A DNA stretch of 64,000 nucleotides from Puffinus mauretanicus (lineage: Eukaryota > Chordata > Aves > Procellariiformes > Procellariidae), in assembly GCA_023333565.1 (NCBI GenBank), contig JAJKFH010003627.1:7297501-7361500 (forward strand), written 5' to 3'. Each line of letters begins with the position of its first letter. Position 1 is the stretch's first letter. The notes below the pieces were generated by a model. That model did not search any database. It was given only the letters and a program-made list of their open reading frames with translations, and had not been told where the DNA came from. Shown piece after piece: positions 37,473 through 62,054 of the stretch. Both the position numbers and the translations under genes were made by a program.

Positions 37473-40400
37473 CTGGCAGGGAGACAGAGAGTGGGGGGGT
37501 TTTGAGGGGACCAAGGTGACCCCGGTGGCCGAGAGCCCCAAGTCCCAGCCCATCCTGGCAGAGGTGCCACCGCGGTGGCCGCAGGTCTCCCAAGCTGCTT
37601 GATGAACAGAAGGGCGTGGGGGAACGGCATGGGGGAACAGCCTGCAGGGAACCATTCCAGGGACCCTCTCCAAGACCTGGGGACACAACCATTGGGGACC
37701 AACGACCTATGGCACCCAGCGGCCATCAACCCCCTGTATCCTATGAAGTAAGCAAGGACCTGGAGGCACTGGGTGCAGATCTGAGCCTCCCCAAGCCCTG
37801 GGAGGCAGCTGGGACCAGGCAGGAACGTGCTGAGGCATTGCTTAGGGCAAGGGTCTGGCTGGACCATCAGCACCTCCCTGGGCTGTTTCGGCTGGGCCTT
37901 CATGCATTTACTTCCCCCCTTCTAGGGTCTGATCCAAGCCTGGTGACAACATGACACAGCAGCATTTGAAGCCTGAGACCCAAATCACTCCCAAAATGGA
38001 AAAGGACAGCGGAGGGGGACAGGGATTGCGGATCACAGCGCTCGCCTCGCCGACTCCTGCCCCTCCGAGCCCGGGGAAAGCTCTTTGCAAAACTTCAGTT
38101 GCTGCAGAAACATCTGTTTTCCTAACGGAAAGCCCCGCGTGCCAAGACATTCCTGTCTGTGTGATACTGGCCGCCGAAAGCCACTGGATTTCCCCTGCGC
38201 AGGACGCAAATATTTTGCCAGGAAAGGGAATAAGGCGGCGGTGGGGGGAGAGGAACCCATTGCAGGACAGGTACAGGCAGCCTGGGAGCTGCAGATGCCC
38301 ACGGACTCTGTCCCCAGCACCAGCAAGCTGTGAAGGAAATCCACGCAGCTCCCCAAGATCACTTCCAAGCACAGCGCCCGGTCCCCAGCATCCGGTGCCC
38401 TCAGAGTCACCCGCCCGCCCACGGGTGACCTGCCGGTCTCTCGAGACCCCCCTCTCCGGTCCCACAGTGAGTGCAGCAACAAAAGCATCCCAGGAAGGAG
38501 CCTGGGAAAACTCCAGCCAGGGTTTCGGCATCTGACACTTCTCAGTCCAGAGGACACAAAAAAAAAGGGGCAAAGATTTGTGGAGACCCAACACCAACCC
38601 CCCATGCCCTCCCCACGGTCCTCAAGCTGGATTTAAATAAAAAATAGCAGCGATATGCCTGGATTGGGGCAGGAGCCAGCTTCGAAGTGCAGAAACTTCC
38701 TTTCTAGGCAAGTTATTTCAAAAACTGCCTACAATGGACTTTTCTGCACGCGCTGCTAAAGCATCGGGCCTTGGCAGGGAGAAGATGCGGGAGGAGGAAG
38801 GCTGGGAACCCCTGACGGAGGGTTCCCCTTTTTTCTCTGCCAAACGTGACTGTGGTGGTCAGAGATGCAAGGGGAGCCACCCTGAGAGCAGAGGGTGGGA
38901 AAACACTCCCCACTTTCCATATTTTTTGCTGGAAAGAGTCAGCCGTTGATTTGCTGCTATTTCAGGCCAGCCTGCCCACTCCCATTGCACCTGGAGAAGC
39001 CCCCTCTCCAGCAAGGCAAGGTTAGCGTGGGAGGAGACCGAGGGCCAGCTGCTCTCTATACTCTCTATATTCCTCCAGATGCAGTGATGGGTACACCACA
39101 CCAACCCCATACCCATCCCAAAGCCCGGTGCTCCCCACACGGTACCCACTGGCATCCAGACCCAGGGTGGTAGCAGCATCCGTAGGGGAGGAAGGCGACC
39201 ACGGTCCTGAGTGCATGGCTGGGGGTGGAGGAGACCCGCCTGGATCCCTGCTCCAGGATGTGACACCCTACACTGCTCCGTGCCTCAGTTTCCCCACATG
39301 CATCCTGCAATGCTGTCCTCCCCCACATCCACAAATGTCCCCCCCTCTTTCAAAGGGGACCCCACGGGCCAGAGCAGCTGGGGGGACCGCCGCGCTCCTC
39401 CCCGTATTCTCTAGAGGCAAGCAGAGGTTGGGAGAGCATCCCTCCGGCGGATACGGTCCTGCTCCCCGCCCCAGGGGAGAAACCCACAGGCACCATCTCC
39501 CGAGACTCTAGCCCCAGGGATAAAACATCCTCCTTGCACCAGGAGGCGAGAGCGGGAATTTGCTGTCTTCGCCTCCCACGGCCCCCTCCCAGGCCAGCTT
39601 CTCCTCTGAGCACCCGGTTTGCTGGTCTCTGCTGCTGGGAGGGGAATTTTGGTTCCTGTTCATGGGGATGGGGAGATGGGGGGAGCCCCATGCTGGATTT
39701 TGGGTACCCGGCTGCTGTTCCCAGGCTGCTGACCTGGGTGCAAGGTGACCCTGCTTCTTCACCGGCCAGTGGGAAGAGCCAGGGCAGAGAAAGGAAAAGC
39801 CTTTCTAAGCCGAGGTTAATAACACACGGCCAAAGCCAGGCCTTGCAGACCTGCTGACCCTGCCTGCACCTGGGCAGGGCAAACACCACGGCTGCTTCCT
39901 CCTCCTCCTCCTCCTCCGAGCAACCCAGGGCCCTCAGACCTTTCTCCTCCGGTCAGAGTGCAGCCTGGAAGCCGGCACGGAGGGAGGATGAAAGCTTTTA
40001 TGCCGATGGGGAATATCGAACCGGCCAAAGCGCGGGTGCGGAGGGCTCAGGCTGGGTGGGTCCCCAGCCCCCGGGTGACAGGCAGGGATGCGGGCATATT
40101 TAGCCTGTTTCCCTATAGAAACGATGCTCATTCCCTCCCGCTCGCGTGTGGGTGCGTGGGAGAGTCCCTTCCCCCAGCAGCACTTGAACCCATTGCCCAA
40201 TCTCGCCACGTTTCCCGGAGGCGCAGGCATCGCCGGTATTTGCTCCCACCACGAAGGGAGGGAGGCGAGAAAGCTGCCACCGGCACTCCCACGGTCCGCG
40301 GGAAAGGCTGCCACGGGAGCCCAACCCTTCACTCGCCCCAGCAGGAGAAGCCCCAGCAGGAAGCGAACCCAGAGAAAACTCCCGGCGATGCTTGTGCCTT

Positions 40401-41030
40401 GTCACCCAAGGGGTGACACCCGGGGGGGGACAGGCACGCAGGGCCGGACCCACCACCGTGCCCTTGGCGAAGGTCCCTGCCCTAAATCCTGACCCCCCGG
40501 GACACCCGGGTCTCCGCCGGAGCCAGGGTCTGGGGGGTGCGTGGGGTGAGGGGGACAGGACGGAGGTGGGCAGAGGGGTCCATGGGACCCCGGGGGGGGG
40601 GATGCTGCGTGGGCCGGGGGGCAGAGGAAGGCCGGGGGGGGGGGGGTATGAGCTGGGGGCTGTTAACCCATAGAGGAAAGAGCAAAAGGGGGGGGGTGTC
40701 CCCAAAATGCAGGCAGAGCGCGGGGCACTATTAGGGGGCTGTTACCGGGGGGATGCAGTTACCCGGGGGGTTGCGGTTACCGGGGGGGGTCAGGCAGTTA
40801 CCGCGGTGCCCCCGTGCCGCGGGACTCACCAGCTCGAGGCGGAGCGCCCGGAGGCGATCGGCGAGCGGCGGGCGGGCGCCGCGGGCCGGTGCCGGCGGTG
40901 CCGGCGGTGCCGGTGGTGCGGGGGCGGTCTCGGCCCGCAGCCCCCGCAGCAGCCCGGCGGGCGGCCGCCGTCCCACCTTGCTGGCCAGCTCCCGCAGGTC
41001 TGCGGGCAGCGCCTCCCCGCCGCCCTCCAT
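36783..41030 (-). CDS. LURAP1: Leucine-rich adaptor protein 1 (LURAP1/LRAP35a)
   Basis: Exons 41030-40830 and 37472-36783 join in phase 0 to 296 residues plus TAG. In the known family the protein bridges MRCK (CDC42BPA/B) kinase and MYO18A to drive lamellar actomyosin flow, and can activate canonical NF-kB; it is cytosolic. Family marks include KVGRRPPAGLLRGLR at residues 19-33, a leucine-rich amphipathic stretch around residues 56-98 (ending WLLEERSTLTSR), then SSQYSL, SRRGSWDSL and DRLDSISVGSYLDT. The C-terminus HWRWLQSQDDVTFL ends in TFL, a class I PDZ-binding motif. At 296 residues it is longer than the human protein (239); the extra length is mainly after SYLDT and in an Ala-Pro-Pro tract in exon 1. 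It is head to head with POMGNT1, as in mammals. Confidence 0.95.
39280..39292 (-). repeat. SINE-core-like motif (GAAACTGAGGCAC)
   Basis: The minus strand reads GTGGGGAAACTGAGGCACGG, a close match to the MIR-type core. No further element body is clear. Confidence 0.4.
39897..39918. repeat. (CCT)n microsatellite
   Basis: About seven CCT units in LURAP1 intron 1. Confidence 0.85.
40432..40696 (+). repeat. Cluster of long G-runs
   Basis: Runs of 8 G (40432-40439), 10 G (40592-40601), 13 G (40634-40646) and 9 G (40688-40696) lie on the plus strand just inside LURAP1 intron 1. They could fold as G-quadruplexes on that strand. Because LURAP1 is read from this strand as template, its nascent RNA would carry the C-runs. 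Confidence 0.8.
40741..40808 (+). repeat. Degenerate GTTACC(G)n tandem repeat
   Basis: Four GTTACC starts at 40741, 40758, 40776 and 40797 (spacing 17, 18 and 21 bases). The first three are followed by a run of six to eight G. It lies about 20 bases inside the intron from the LURAP1 exon 1 donor. Confidence 0.85.
40830..41030 (-). CDS. LURAP1: LURAP1 coding exon 1
   Basis: The exon encodes residues 1-67, from MEGGGEALPADLRELASKVG to RALRLEL, ending at a GTGAGT donor in phase 0. The start matches the family N-terminus (MEG, then KVGR-P-GLLRGLR). Its start context is only moderate (C at -3, G at +4). A 9-base repeat near 40887-40920 encodes an Ala-Pro-Pro tract (residues 37-48) with no counterpart in the human protein as I recall it. 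Confidence 0.94.
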
Positions 41031-41299
41031 GCGGGTGGGGCGGCGGCGCCGCGCGGGGCGGCGGCCGCGCTGTCACCCCGGCCCGAGCCCCGGCCCCGCC
41101 CCGCCCGCCGGCCCCGCCCCGAGCCACGCCCCCCGCCTCCACCTGCCCGCACCCGGCTCCCGGCTCCCGGCCGCGCACCAGCGAGGTCCGCCGGGGAGCG
41201 CAGAGCGGCGCTGGGGGGCGGGGCCCGGGGGCGGGACTGGCGCTGGCCCCGGCCCCGCCCCCGCGGCGTCTCTGCGGCGCCGGAAGCGGCGCGGCCCCG

Positions 41300-41401
41300 C
41301 TGGCGCTGAGGGTTGGCGGGGCGGCGGCGGCAACGCCGAGCCGGGCCCAGCCCAGCCCTGCCCTGCCCGGCCCGGCCCGCCCCAGCCTCCCGGCGCGGAC
41401 C
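41300..41401 (+). other. POMGNT1: Probable non-coding exon 1 of POMGNT1 (5' end approximate)
   Basis: A consensus donor, GACC|GTGAGT, lies at 41402 in the CpG island, and the exon with the start codon has a good acceptor at 42453. This matches the usual POMGNT1 arrangement of a non-coding first exon. The 5' end is not visible from sequence; 41300 is a placeholder inside the island. Confidence 0.55.
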
Positions 41402-42462
41402 GTGAGTAGCGCGGCCGGCACTCACCCTCCGGGCCGCACCGCCCGGCTCCCGCCCTCCCCCGGCTCTCCGCGGTCCCAAAACGCCTGGGCCCCCCCATAC
41501 CCCCCGCCGCTGCTCCGGGAGGGCCGCCGCTCCTTGCCGCCTCCGTCCTTGGACGCCTGCCTCTCCCCTCCCCCCGCCCGGAGCGCCTGAGTCCCCTTCG
41601 CGACCCCTCCTCGCAGTCCTGGGCCCGCGCACCCCCCGAGTGCCTGGGTCCATCCGCGATGCCCCGCTCCGGCATCCCCCGGGTCCTTTCCCTAAGGGCT
41701 CTGGCTCCCCCAGCCCTCCTCTCCCCAGCCGGGCGGCTGCTGTGCGGCCCCTGCCCTGTAATTGGGGCTCCCCACCCTGCCTGGCTCTGCTGGGGGAGGC
41801 CTGTGCTCCAGCCAGGCCCCTGCCTCTGCCGGGCCTCCGCATTCTGCCCTAGGCCCAGCCGGTTGCGTGGGGAGCCTGGCTTCACCTGGGCACAGCCCCT
41901 CTGCCCCAGGGGTGCCAGCATCTCCAGCAGGACTGTGGCCCGGCTCTGGTCCCCATGTCTGGGTTAGCTGCGTCCGCACTAGTGGGGATGGTGCTGCTTC
42001 ACAGTCCCATTGCTGCAAGTGGGGAGGGTGCCTTTCCCCACCAGGGACCCTGCAGGCCCATATGGCCAGTGGTGGCACCTCCATAACGCCTGCTGGTCCG
42101 GGACCTATCGCTGGCTCGTGCGTCTTGGCCACTTTTCTCTTCCAGAGGGTGAGAGTGGGCTCACCGCACTGCAGCGGCCTCGCTAAGGTGCTGGCCTGGA
42201 GCAGAGGTCCTTGCTGGCCTGTGGGTTCAAGGGCTTCCCATCACCCCGCTTACAGTTCTCCAGCGAAGCCTGGCCTCCTGGATCGCTCCCTGTGGGGCTG
42301 GGAGTGCTGGCAGGCAGGGAGGCTCCGTGGGGCTTCTGCTTGTGGTACTTGAGTCCCACTCGTGGCCACTGCTTGTGCCAGGCTCCGTCTTTACTGGGGA
42401 GAGGGTTTGAAGGCACTCATCTCCCTCACCCTGCGCCTGTCCTGTCCTGGCAGGGAGCCCCG

Positions 42463-42495
42463 ATGGACACGAGAGCGGAGCAGAGTCCGTCCTGA
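42463..42495 (+). CDS. Short upstream ORF in the POMGNT1 leader
   Basis: ATG at 42463 opens ten codons (MDTRAEQSPS) and stops at TGA 42493-42495, 42 bases before the main start. It lies in the same exon as the main ATG, so every transcript using the 42453 acceptor carries it. Its peptide looks arbitrary; any effect would be on translation of the main frame. Confidence 0.4.
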   Translation: MDTRAEQSPS

Positions 42496-42537
42496 CCCCT
42501 AACCCACGCGGCGGCCTCTGTGCCAGCCCCTGCGACT

Positions 42538-55638
<13,101 letters not shown>

Positions 55639-58060
55639 GACTGGTAGCTGGGAATCGAGGGGGACCAGGAGAAGACGGAGACCTCCACGGTGCAGAGACA
55701 GAGTTGGCAACAGTTCTTGGAGGCTGGTGACCGGACACGGACTCCCATTTCAGGCTGCAAAAATGAAACCTCGGGCTCCCTCCAGCCCCCTATTGTGGTC
55801 TCCCCCTCCTTCGCAGGGTCCTTCCCTGTAGATATGCCACCCCCATCCCAGGAACTTTTTTTTTTTAAACACAGACTCTTTACTAACGCTGCTCCCGTTG
55901 CCCCCTGACTGGACAAGGCTGGAGGAAGGAGGTGCTCAGTTGAGGGCTAGAGGTGGCCTCAAGAAACACCTCTGCTTCCCTTTTTGGCCCCTGAGTCCTG
56001 AGAAGGCAGCATGCTCATGTGCAAGTCCTGCAGCCTACCAGCTGGGCGTTATTTATTAACTCTTGCCTGGCTGGCTCCATGCCCAGTGGTGAACGTGGTG
56101 GTGAAGAGGGGATCTTCCAGCATTTCTCCTATCTCCTGCACAATGGATGCACCTTGAAGACTGTATGCTGGGTTGGACATCTCCCCGCACACCGGCTTCG
56201 CTTCTTAGGCTGCAGCAACTGGTGCAGCCCAGCTCATAGGCAAAAGGGAATATTGAAGAGGAGCTGAACTTGCTGTGGACACGTAGGGGACACCCCATAC
56301 CCAGCACGAGGGTGGTCAGATGCCTCTTTCCTTTCTCTGCAGTTCCGGGAGCTGGAGATGACTATGGATGGAAGTGGACCAGGCTATGTGCTGTGGCTCA
56401 GACCGTCCCTACACCCCAAGTTGTGGGAGAGGGGGTGAAAGTGCCTTGCAGAGTGAGATGGAAGCAGCTAATGGGCATCCCCCAGCTGCAGGAGCAGGAT
56501 CGACCGGGGTCCTGTGGAGCGAGAGATGCTGTGCTCTGGCGTGGTCCCTGCCTGTACCCTGTCTCTCCCTCCTCCCTGGCCAGGTACCCCCATCTCTTGC
56601 TGAAGGCAGAGGGGGTTTGTTCTCCTGAATCCCCACCCTTACCGTGGTACGTTACTATCAGAGAAGCTGTGAGCTGAGCCGGGACAGGCAGCCTGGCTCT
56701 CCTGCTGTGGTACACCCCTCATGCAGAGGGAGAGGGAGGGGGTCCCTATCCCCCCTCCTGTGCCTTTGGAAGGACCCTAGGGCACCCTCACACCCCCAGC
56801 CACTTGGTACTAATGCCCCCCGCATTAGTCCCGTTGCTCAGTGCACCTCCCTGTCTCATCCATGCAGTGAGAGAGCCGTTCTCTGCCCAGGTCCCCCAGC
56901 CTCTAGCAGGGATGCTATGCTCTGGCTTGCCATTGAGAGGAGGCTTTGCTGCTCAGGCCTTTTCCTGTGGTCACAGGGGCTCTTCCCCTTCATTTTCTCA
57001 CTGTGAACTGAGTGTCGGGGTCTACACTAGACTAACTTATTTATTTATTGCTTGTGGGAAGGGGAGGATAGCAGGAAAGCGGCGTGGAGAGCTGGCAGCC
57101 CCCAGCCTGCATGGGGGCAGTCAGGGGAGGTTTGTCTCTCGTCTCCCTGGCTCCATCCTCTGTTTCCCTCATTCCTCCCTCCCTTGCCCAGTGTAGGAAT
57201 GAATAGTTGTGAACCTGGGAAATCTTTGGCCAAAATGAGTCCTGTGCAGACACAGCGCAGCTCTAGCGTGACCGCAGGGACTCTGACCCTCGCGGTCCCT
57301 TGTATGCCTGTCCCAGGGAGCAGCAGGGACGTGCTGCTCAGCACCCCCCCCAGCAGCAGGGATGGAATGGAGACAGGAGGGGAACAAGAGGGTGCAGGGT
57401 GGCACCCTTGAGACTGTGGTACCGGGCTTGGGTTCAACCCTGCCCTCCTCTGCCACCCCCAGCGCTGCCCTTTGCTGGGACTCTGCTCTGGCAGTCAGGG
57501 GGCAGGCGGCCTCTCTGCGCTGGTCCTTGGGGGTAAAGCAGGTGCTTTCAGCGCAATGGGAAAGGGACTCGGTTTCTTCCCGGGGAAAGCAGCTCGCTTT
57601 CCCATACCCTGCTTTGGAAAAACTTCCACGATTTTCCACTGTCATGCCCTTTCCTTGGCATCTCTGTTCCCAAGGCCCCATTTCCCTTCTCCCTGAAACT
57701 AAATGCACCCCCTTTCCCTTCTTCTCTGGCAGGGTTCAGGCTTGGCTTCTTCCTAGCTCCTGCTGGGGCTGGGGGAGGTGGTCCTACGGCTAGGGAATGG
57801 CTAAATGCGAGTTCCCCTCTCTGCTGCCCACCCTGCAGCGACCCGGGGCCTTGGCTCCCTGCTCTCAGCGACAGCAGGACTTAACTGGGGGGCTTCAAGC
57901 TTCCCCCTCTCCGCACACCGCAGTGGGCCCACTGGATGCTGTTCTCCGTCCTTCCCCTTCCTCCAGCAAGGCTCCGGTGCGGTGGCCGTGGTAGGGCTGG
58001 GTGCGTGGGCATCCCCAGGGCTTGCCGCTTTCCGAATCGGATTATTTTTTCAAGAGTAAA
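55639..58060 (+). other. POMGNT1: Probable POMGNT1 3' UTR
   Basis: Non-coding sequence after the stop, with no AATAAA that I can find before the AGTAAA at 58055. Its end is therefore tentative. At 2.4 kb it would be longer than I expect for this gene. Confidence 0.4.
58055..58060 (+). terminator. POMGNT1: Candidate POMGNT1 polyadenylation signal (AGTAAA)
   Basis: A known hexamer variant, followed after about 20 bases by a GTGTGTTT-type downstream element. The arrangement looks like a real cleavage site, but transcript data are lacking. Confidence 0.4.
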
Positions 58061-59597
58061 CACTACAAAGCTGTTGAGCCTCGTGTGTTTCATGGCTGAC
58101 CTCATGCGTGGCCCAGGGCTGGGGTCCCCAGCTCTGGCCACCTGCCTGGAAGGGACAGACCCCTGTCCTCTGTGGTGTCTCTGCCTTGTGCACTGCAGGG
58201 CCAGCTGTGGGCTAACAGTGGCCCCTGCCCTGTGGCTCCCACGCCAGCAGAGGTCCTCTGTGCCATGCCGTGCCATGCGGTGCCAGAGCAGCTGGCGCAG
58301 GTTTGCCACCTGTTTCCTCCTCGAGCTTTATCACTTTTATTTCAGTTCAGTTACAGACGGAAACTCTGACCAGCTGCCTGGGGACTCTTGCTCGGCGTAA
58401 CCAGCCCCGCGCTCCCCCCAGCACCTCCGGCTGCTGTCCCCTGAGAAATACAGGCCTGTGGCCTTCGTCTCCCGGCGTGGTGTCCCCGTGGGGGTCAGCA
58501 GGGTGAAGCGGCTGCTCATCCTGGGGTGGGGACAGTGAGAAGACAGCCCCGGTGCTTGCACCCCGCCATCCAGCAGCCTGAGCCCCGCAGGGCTGGGCTG
58601 TATTTCGGGCCTCTCTCTGGGGGATTTGGGTTTCGTTCCTTTGAGGGAAATGGGGACCTGGAATAAGGACCCCCTGCCCAAGGTCACAGCAGAAGGAAGG
58701 GACATCGTAGCTGGAGGGGAGCAGGCCCCTGCCAGCAACCAGCCACAGTTGGAGCTGAGACCTGACAACTCATGTCGTGCCACAGCAGAGCCAGCCTCCC
58801 CCCACGCTGCTCCTGAGCTGTTCAGCCCCTGCCTGCTTGTGGCCGGGCATGGCAAAGCAAAAGCAGGGGCTGCAGGAGGGACCTCCAGCAAAACCACTCT
58901 GCAGCGCAGCAGCCTTCGCTCATCCCCGCGGGGGTGGGTGCGGGCAGGGGTGAAGCGAAGCCAAGTGAGGAGCCGGCTTGGTCCTGCAGTGAGGAAAAAA
59001 GAGCCGCAGAGCCTCTGGGTCAGCCCTGTGTGGGTGCCTTTGGCAGGAGGCCCAAGAGACCTCTCAAAAATTCTGCCCCCATGGGGCAGGGAGCCTTGGG
59101 AGGGCTGTGGGTGCACCCGTTTCTGGGCCAGGGACCACAGGACCCAAACGAAACTGCGATGGGAGGGTGCTGGTCACCGGCACGGACCAGCTGTGAGCTG
59201 CATCCTGTACCGGCTGCCCCCTGCTCTGCTGCCCACTCCCTGCAGCCAGGCTGGGCTTCTTCCTTGGCGACTCCCACCCTTTCCCTGGGGCCAGGCACAG
59301 CTTTTGGGGGTGCACCCCCTTGCCAGAGGCTTTTCCCCAGCTCCAGGAGCTTTGCTTGGTGGTGCCGGAGTGGGCTCTCACCTCTCAGCCTCCCCGTCAG
59401 CATCTGCCTCCTGCCGAGGCCAAACCCTGCGGTGCTGAGCCCTTGCCAAGGCACCGTGGGCGAGGGCAGGATCTGGCCGCCGGGACTGATGCCCATGGGC
59501 AGAGCCCTGCAGGGTGATGTGGGCTCAGGTTTGAGACCACATCTTGCCCAGCTGGAGGGACTGGTGTTTGCAAACTGCTGCGTTTATAGGAGCATCT

Positions 59598-59621
59598 CCA
59601 GCAGGAGAGGGGCAAACCAGA
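59598..59621 (+). repeat. 24-bp exact direct repeat, copy 1
   Basis: Identical over 24 bases to 62031-62054 (core GCAGGAGAGGGGCAAACC). Flanking sequence does not match. Confidence 0.9.
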
Positions 59622-60689
59622 AATGGAGGGATGATGCCAGAAGCAGATTAACCCCCTCAAAGGGGAGTGCCTGTGCCAGGCTGATGGAGAGCTTTGGCTC
59701 GTCATCCCTGGGTGATGGAGATGTGGAGGTTCATTGTCTGAAGGAGCTCTGTCCTGGGGCGCTCCCCATCCTGCCCTTTCTCGGGGTCCTGCTCACCTCC
59801 TGGCTCAGCCCAGAGCTGCTGGAGCATCCCCGGGTGTCCGGGAGCTGGCCGGGCGACTGGCCCATCGCCTGCCCTGCCTGGGAAGCCCAACCCGCTGGCT
59901 CCCACGTCTCGGCCCCACGTGGCACCAGGTTTAGCATGTGCTGCCCATGTTGGCGGTTCCCAGGTCTCGCCCACCCCGCGCAGCCCCCCTGCAGCCCGGC
60001 CTCCCGGGCTTTGTGCAGCCGTTCAAAAGAGAACCTGTCCGGGCTGCTCCGCGTCCCAGGAGCTGGCTGATAATTAAACAAAAGCAAAATAGCCTTGGCA
60101 TGAAACTTGACCTTTCAGGAGCTTGGTGGGGGGAAGGGGAATTTTGCATCATTTCTGGTGGGGGTTATTTTTAGGCATTATGCTTGTTTGACCGGGATCT
60201 CTGTGCTGGGGGAGCGGGGAGTCCCCGTGCTCTGACGATGGGCTGGGATGTGGGAGACAAGGTCCAGGCTGACCCTTCCCATGGCACATCGGTCCCTCTG
60301 TGCCCCACAGATAGAGGGAAGCGTCCTCCAGCCGGCGTCCTCCGGGATAACAGACACAGTCGTCTCCAACAGAGGAATCTCAGCACCCCAGTGCCTCGGG
60401 CGTGCTGGCCCCGTCCCCATCCCTGCGTGGGAGGGAGGCAGTGACGCTGTGCCCAAGCCACTGCCTCCCAGCTCAGGGAGCTGATCCCCAATTTTCGGCA
60501 TCCTCTGCTTTATAAAGAGACCTGCAATGCCGAGGTGCCCAAACCGCTCCCAGGAAGGGGCTCTGCTTGGCTTCTCCCCTTGGTCCCGGCTGCGGGGGGT
60601 CCCTCCCCTGTGCCCAGCCCGTCCCTGTCCCCACCCTCTGCTGCACCTCCCGGCGCGGGGCTGCCACCTCCTCTGCCCGGACCTCACAA

Positions 60690-60870
60690 AGCCTGGCAGC
60701 GAATTAATCTTCAACTGGGTACCCGGGATTGTTGCTGTGATGGTTATTACGCCGTGTCCTGCCTGGCGCGGCGTTAATGATTAACTCCCCAGGTTCAATG
60801 TCAGCTACTGCCTGCTCCCTTTTGAATAGCCCTTCCATCGCCGCCTCTGATATCCCGACAAATAACCGGG
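60690..60870. promoter_or_regulatory. AT-rich island with homeodomain-like cores
   Basis: Contains GCGAATTAATCTTC near 60700 and GTTAATGATTAACTCC near 60773 in GC-rich surroundings; non-coding. A regulatory role is inferred from motifs only. Confidence 0.25.
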
Positions 60871-62030
60871 GCACAGAGCTGCCCAGAAAGCACCCTTGGG
60901 GCTGGGTGGGCACGCAGGATGGTTTATCTCTGGGGCAGGGAGGAGAGGAGGAGAAGGGGAGCCAAGGAGGAAGGCTGTGTTGCGGAAAGGGTGCATTGCC
61001 TCACTTCTTCCCCTGGGCCAGCTCATGCCCTTCAAGGATGTCCTCTCCTCCCCGATCCGGGAACGTCCTGGCCAGGCTGTTACGGCGGGCGGGGGGAAAA
61101 CCCCCGCAGCGGGCACTCCTTGGGCAGCTGATGCCGGATGAGTTTGCTTTTGCTTCCCATTCACTCCCTTTACCAGCACAAACCCGAAGAGCTGTGATTC
61201 CTCCTCCCGCTCATGATGACCCTGTCCCCCACCAGAACTGATTCCCAGGAGGGAGGAGGCAGCTCGTTTGCTGAAGCGCTGAGCGCTGCCCGCTCCCTGC
61301 CAGCACACACCCCTCTGCCACACAGGGTTTTGCCCGTTGTGCCCCTGGGCAGGTGATGCCGGTGGCGAACGCGCCCTGCAAATCTCCTGGAACTTTGGCC
61401 CATGTGTGGCACCCATCATGGCGGGGCAACACCTGAGCCAGCACCCCATGAGGCTGCCAGGGGTGAAAGGGAGCTCTTCAGGTATCCGCCTTCCCCATAT
61501 GGCCGGGGGGGTCCAACTCCTCATTTTTCCCACCCGGTGCCCACGGGGATGCTAAACACACCACCCAGCAGGAGGCTGCCGGGGCGCCGGATCCACCCCA
61601 CCCAGCCCAACCTCCAGCCCACGCACCAGCCCCTTATCGCCGCCGAGGGAGCAGCTCAGCCTTGAGCCGTCCCGCTCCCCAAGCAGGGGGAAATGCTCCG
61701 CGTGGGCTCCGAAAGTGGCTGTTTCCCACAGGGAGAAGGTCCAAGGCTGCTGCAGGAGGGGGCAATACAGTGGCATTGGGCTGGTGCCCATCGCATGGGG
61801 GTTTGTGGGGCCTCAGCAGACAGGATGAGGCCGGAGGTGCCACACCGCTCCCAGGGGCTCCGGGTGGGCGGGGGTCTGTGTTCACCCCTGTTTCCCTGTA
61901 CAGAGCAAACCCCAGAGCACAGGGACGAAATGCGCCTGTTTGCTGAGCCCGGTCCTGACAGTGACCCCGGCTCTGCCGCCCAGCGTCCCCCTGCACAACC
62001 AGGTCTCTCCCCGCCATCCTCATCACCTCC

Positions 62031-62054
62031 CCAGCAGGAGAGGGGCAAACCAGA
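62031..62054 (+). repeat. 24-bp exact direct repeat, copy 2
   Basis: Second copy of the 59598-59621 sequence, 2.4 kb away in the same orientation. Confidence 0.9.

Larger units (their letters stand above)
37473..40829 (-). other. LURAP1: LURAP1 intron 1
   Basis: A GT-AG intron of 3.36 kb. I see no exon of another gene inside. Its 5' end, next to exon 1, holds long G-runs on the plus strand and the GTTACC repeat. A short (CCT)n tract is at 39897-39918 and a SINE-core-like motif at 39280. Confidence 0.8.
40800..41660. promoter_or_regulatory. Shared CpG island, bidirectional promoter of LURAP1 and POMGNT1
   Basis: Extremely GC- and CpG-rich, covering LURAP1 exon 1 (minus) and the probable POMGNT1 exon 1 (plus). 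The LURAP1 start codon at 41030 and the POMGNT1 exon 1 donor at 41402 are about 370 bases apart, so both transcription starts must lie in this interval. No TATA box is seen, as is usual for CpG promoters. The head-to-head order matches the human locus. Confidence 0.8.

Noticed and set aside
36510..37505. 331-codon open frame on the plus strand
   Set aside because: Antisense shadow of LURAP1 exon 2.
40826..41842. 338-codon open frame on the minus strand over the CpG island
   Set aside because: Arg/Gly/Ala/Pro-rich translation of CpG-island DNA, out of frame with LURAP1 exon 1.
58934..60070. 378-codon open frame on the plus strand
   Set aside because: Composition is typical of stop-poor GC-rich DNA; no domain, no neighbouring splice partners, and overlapping long frames on the other strand.
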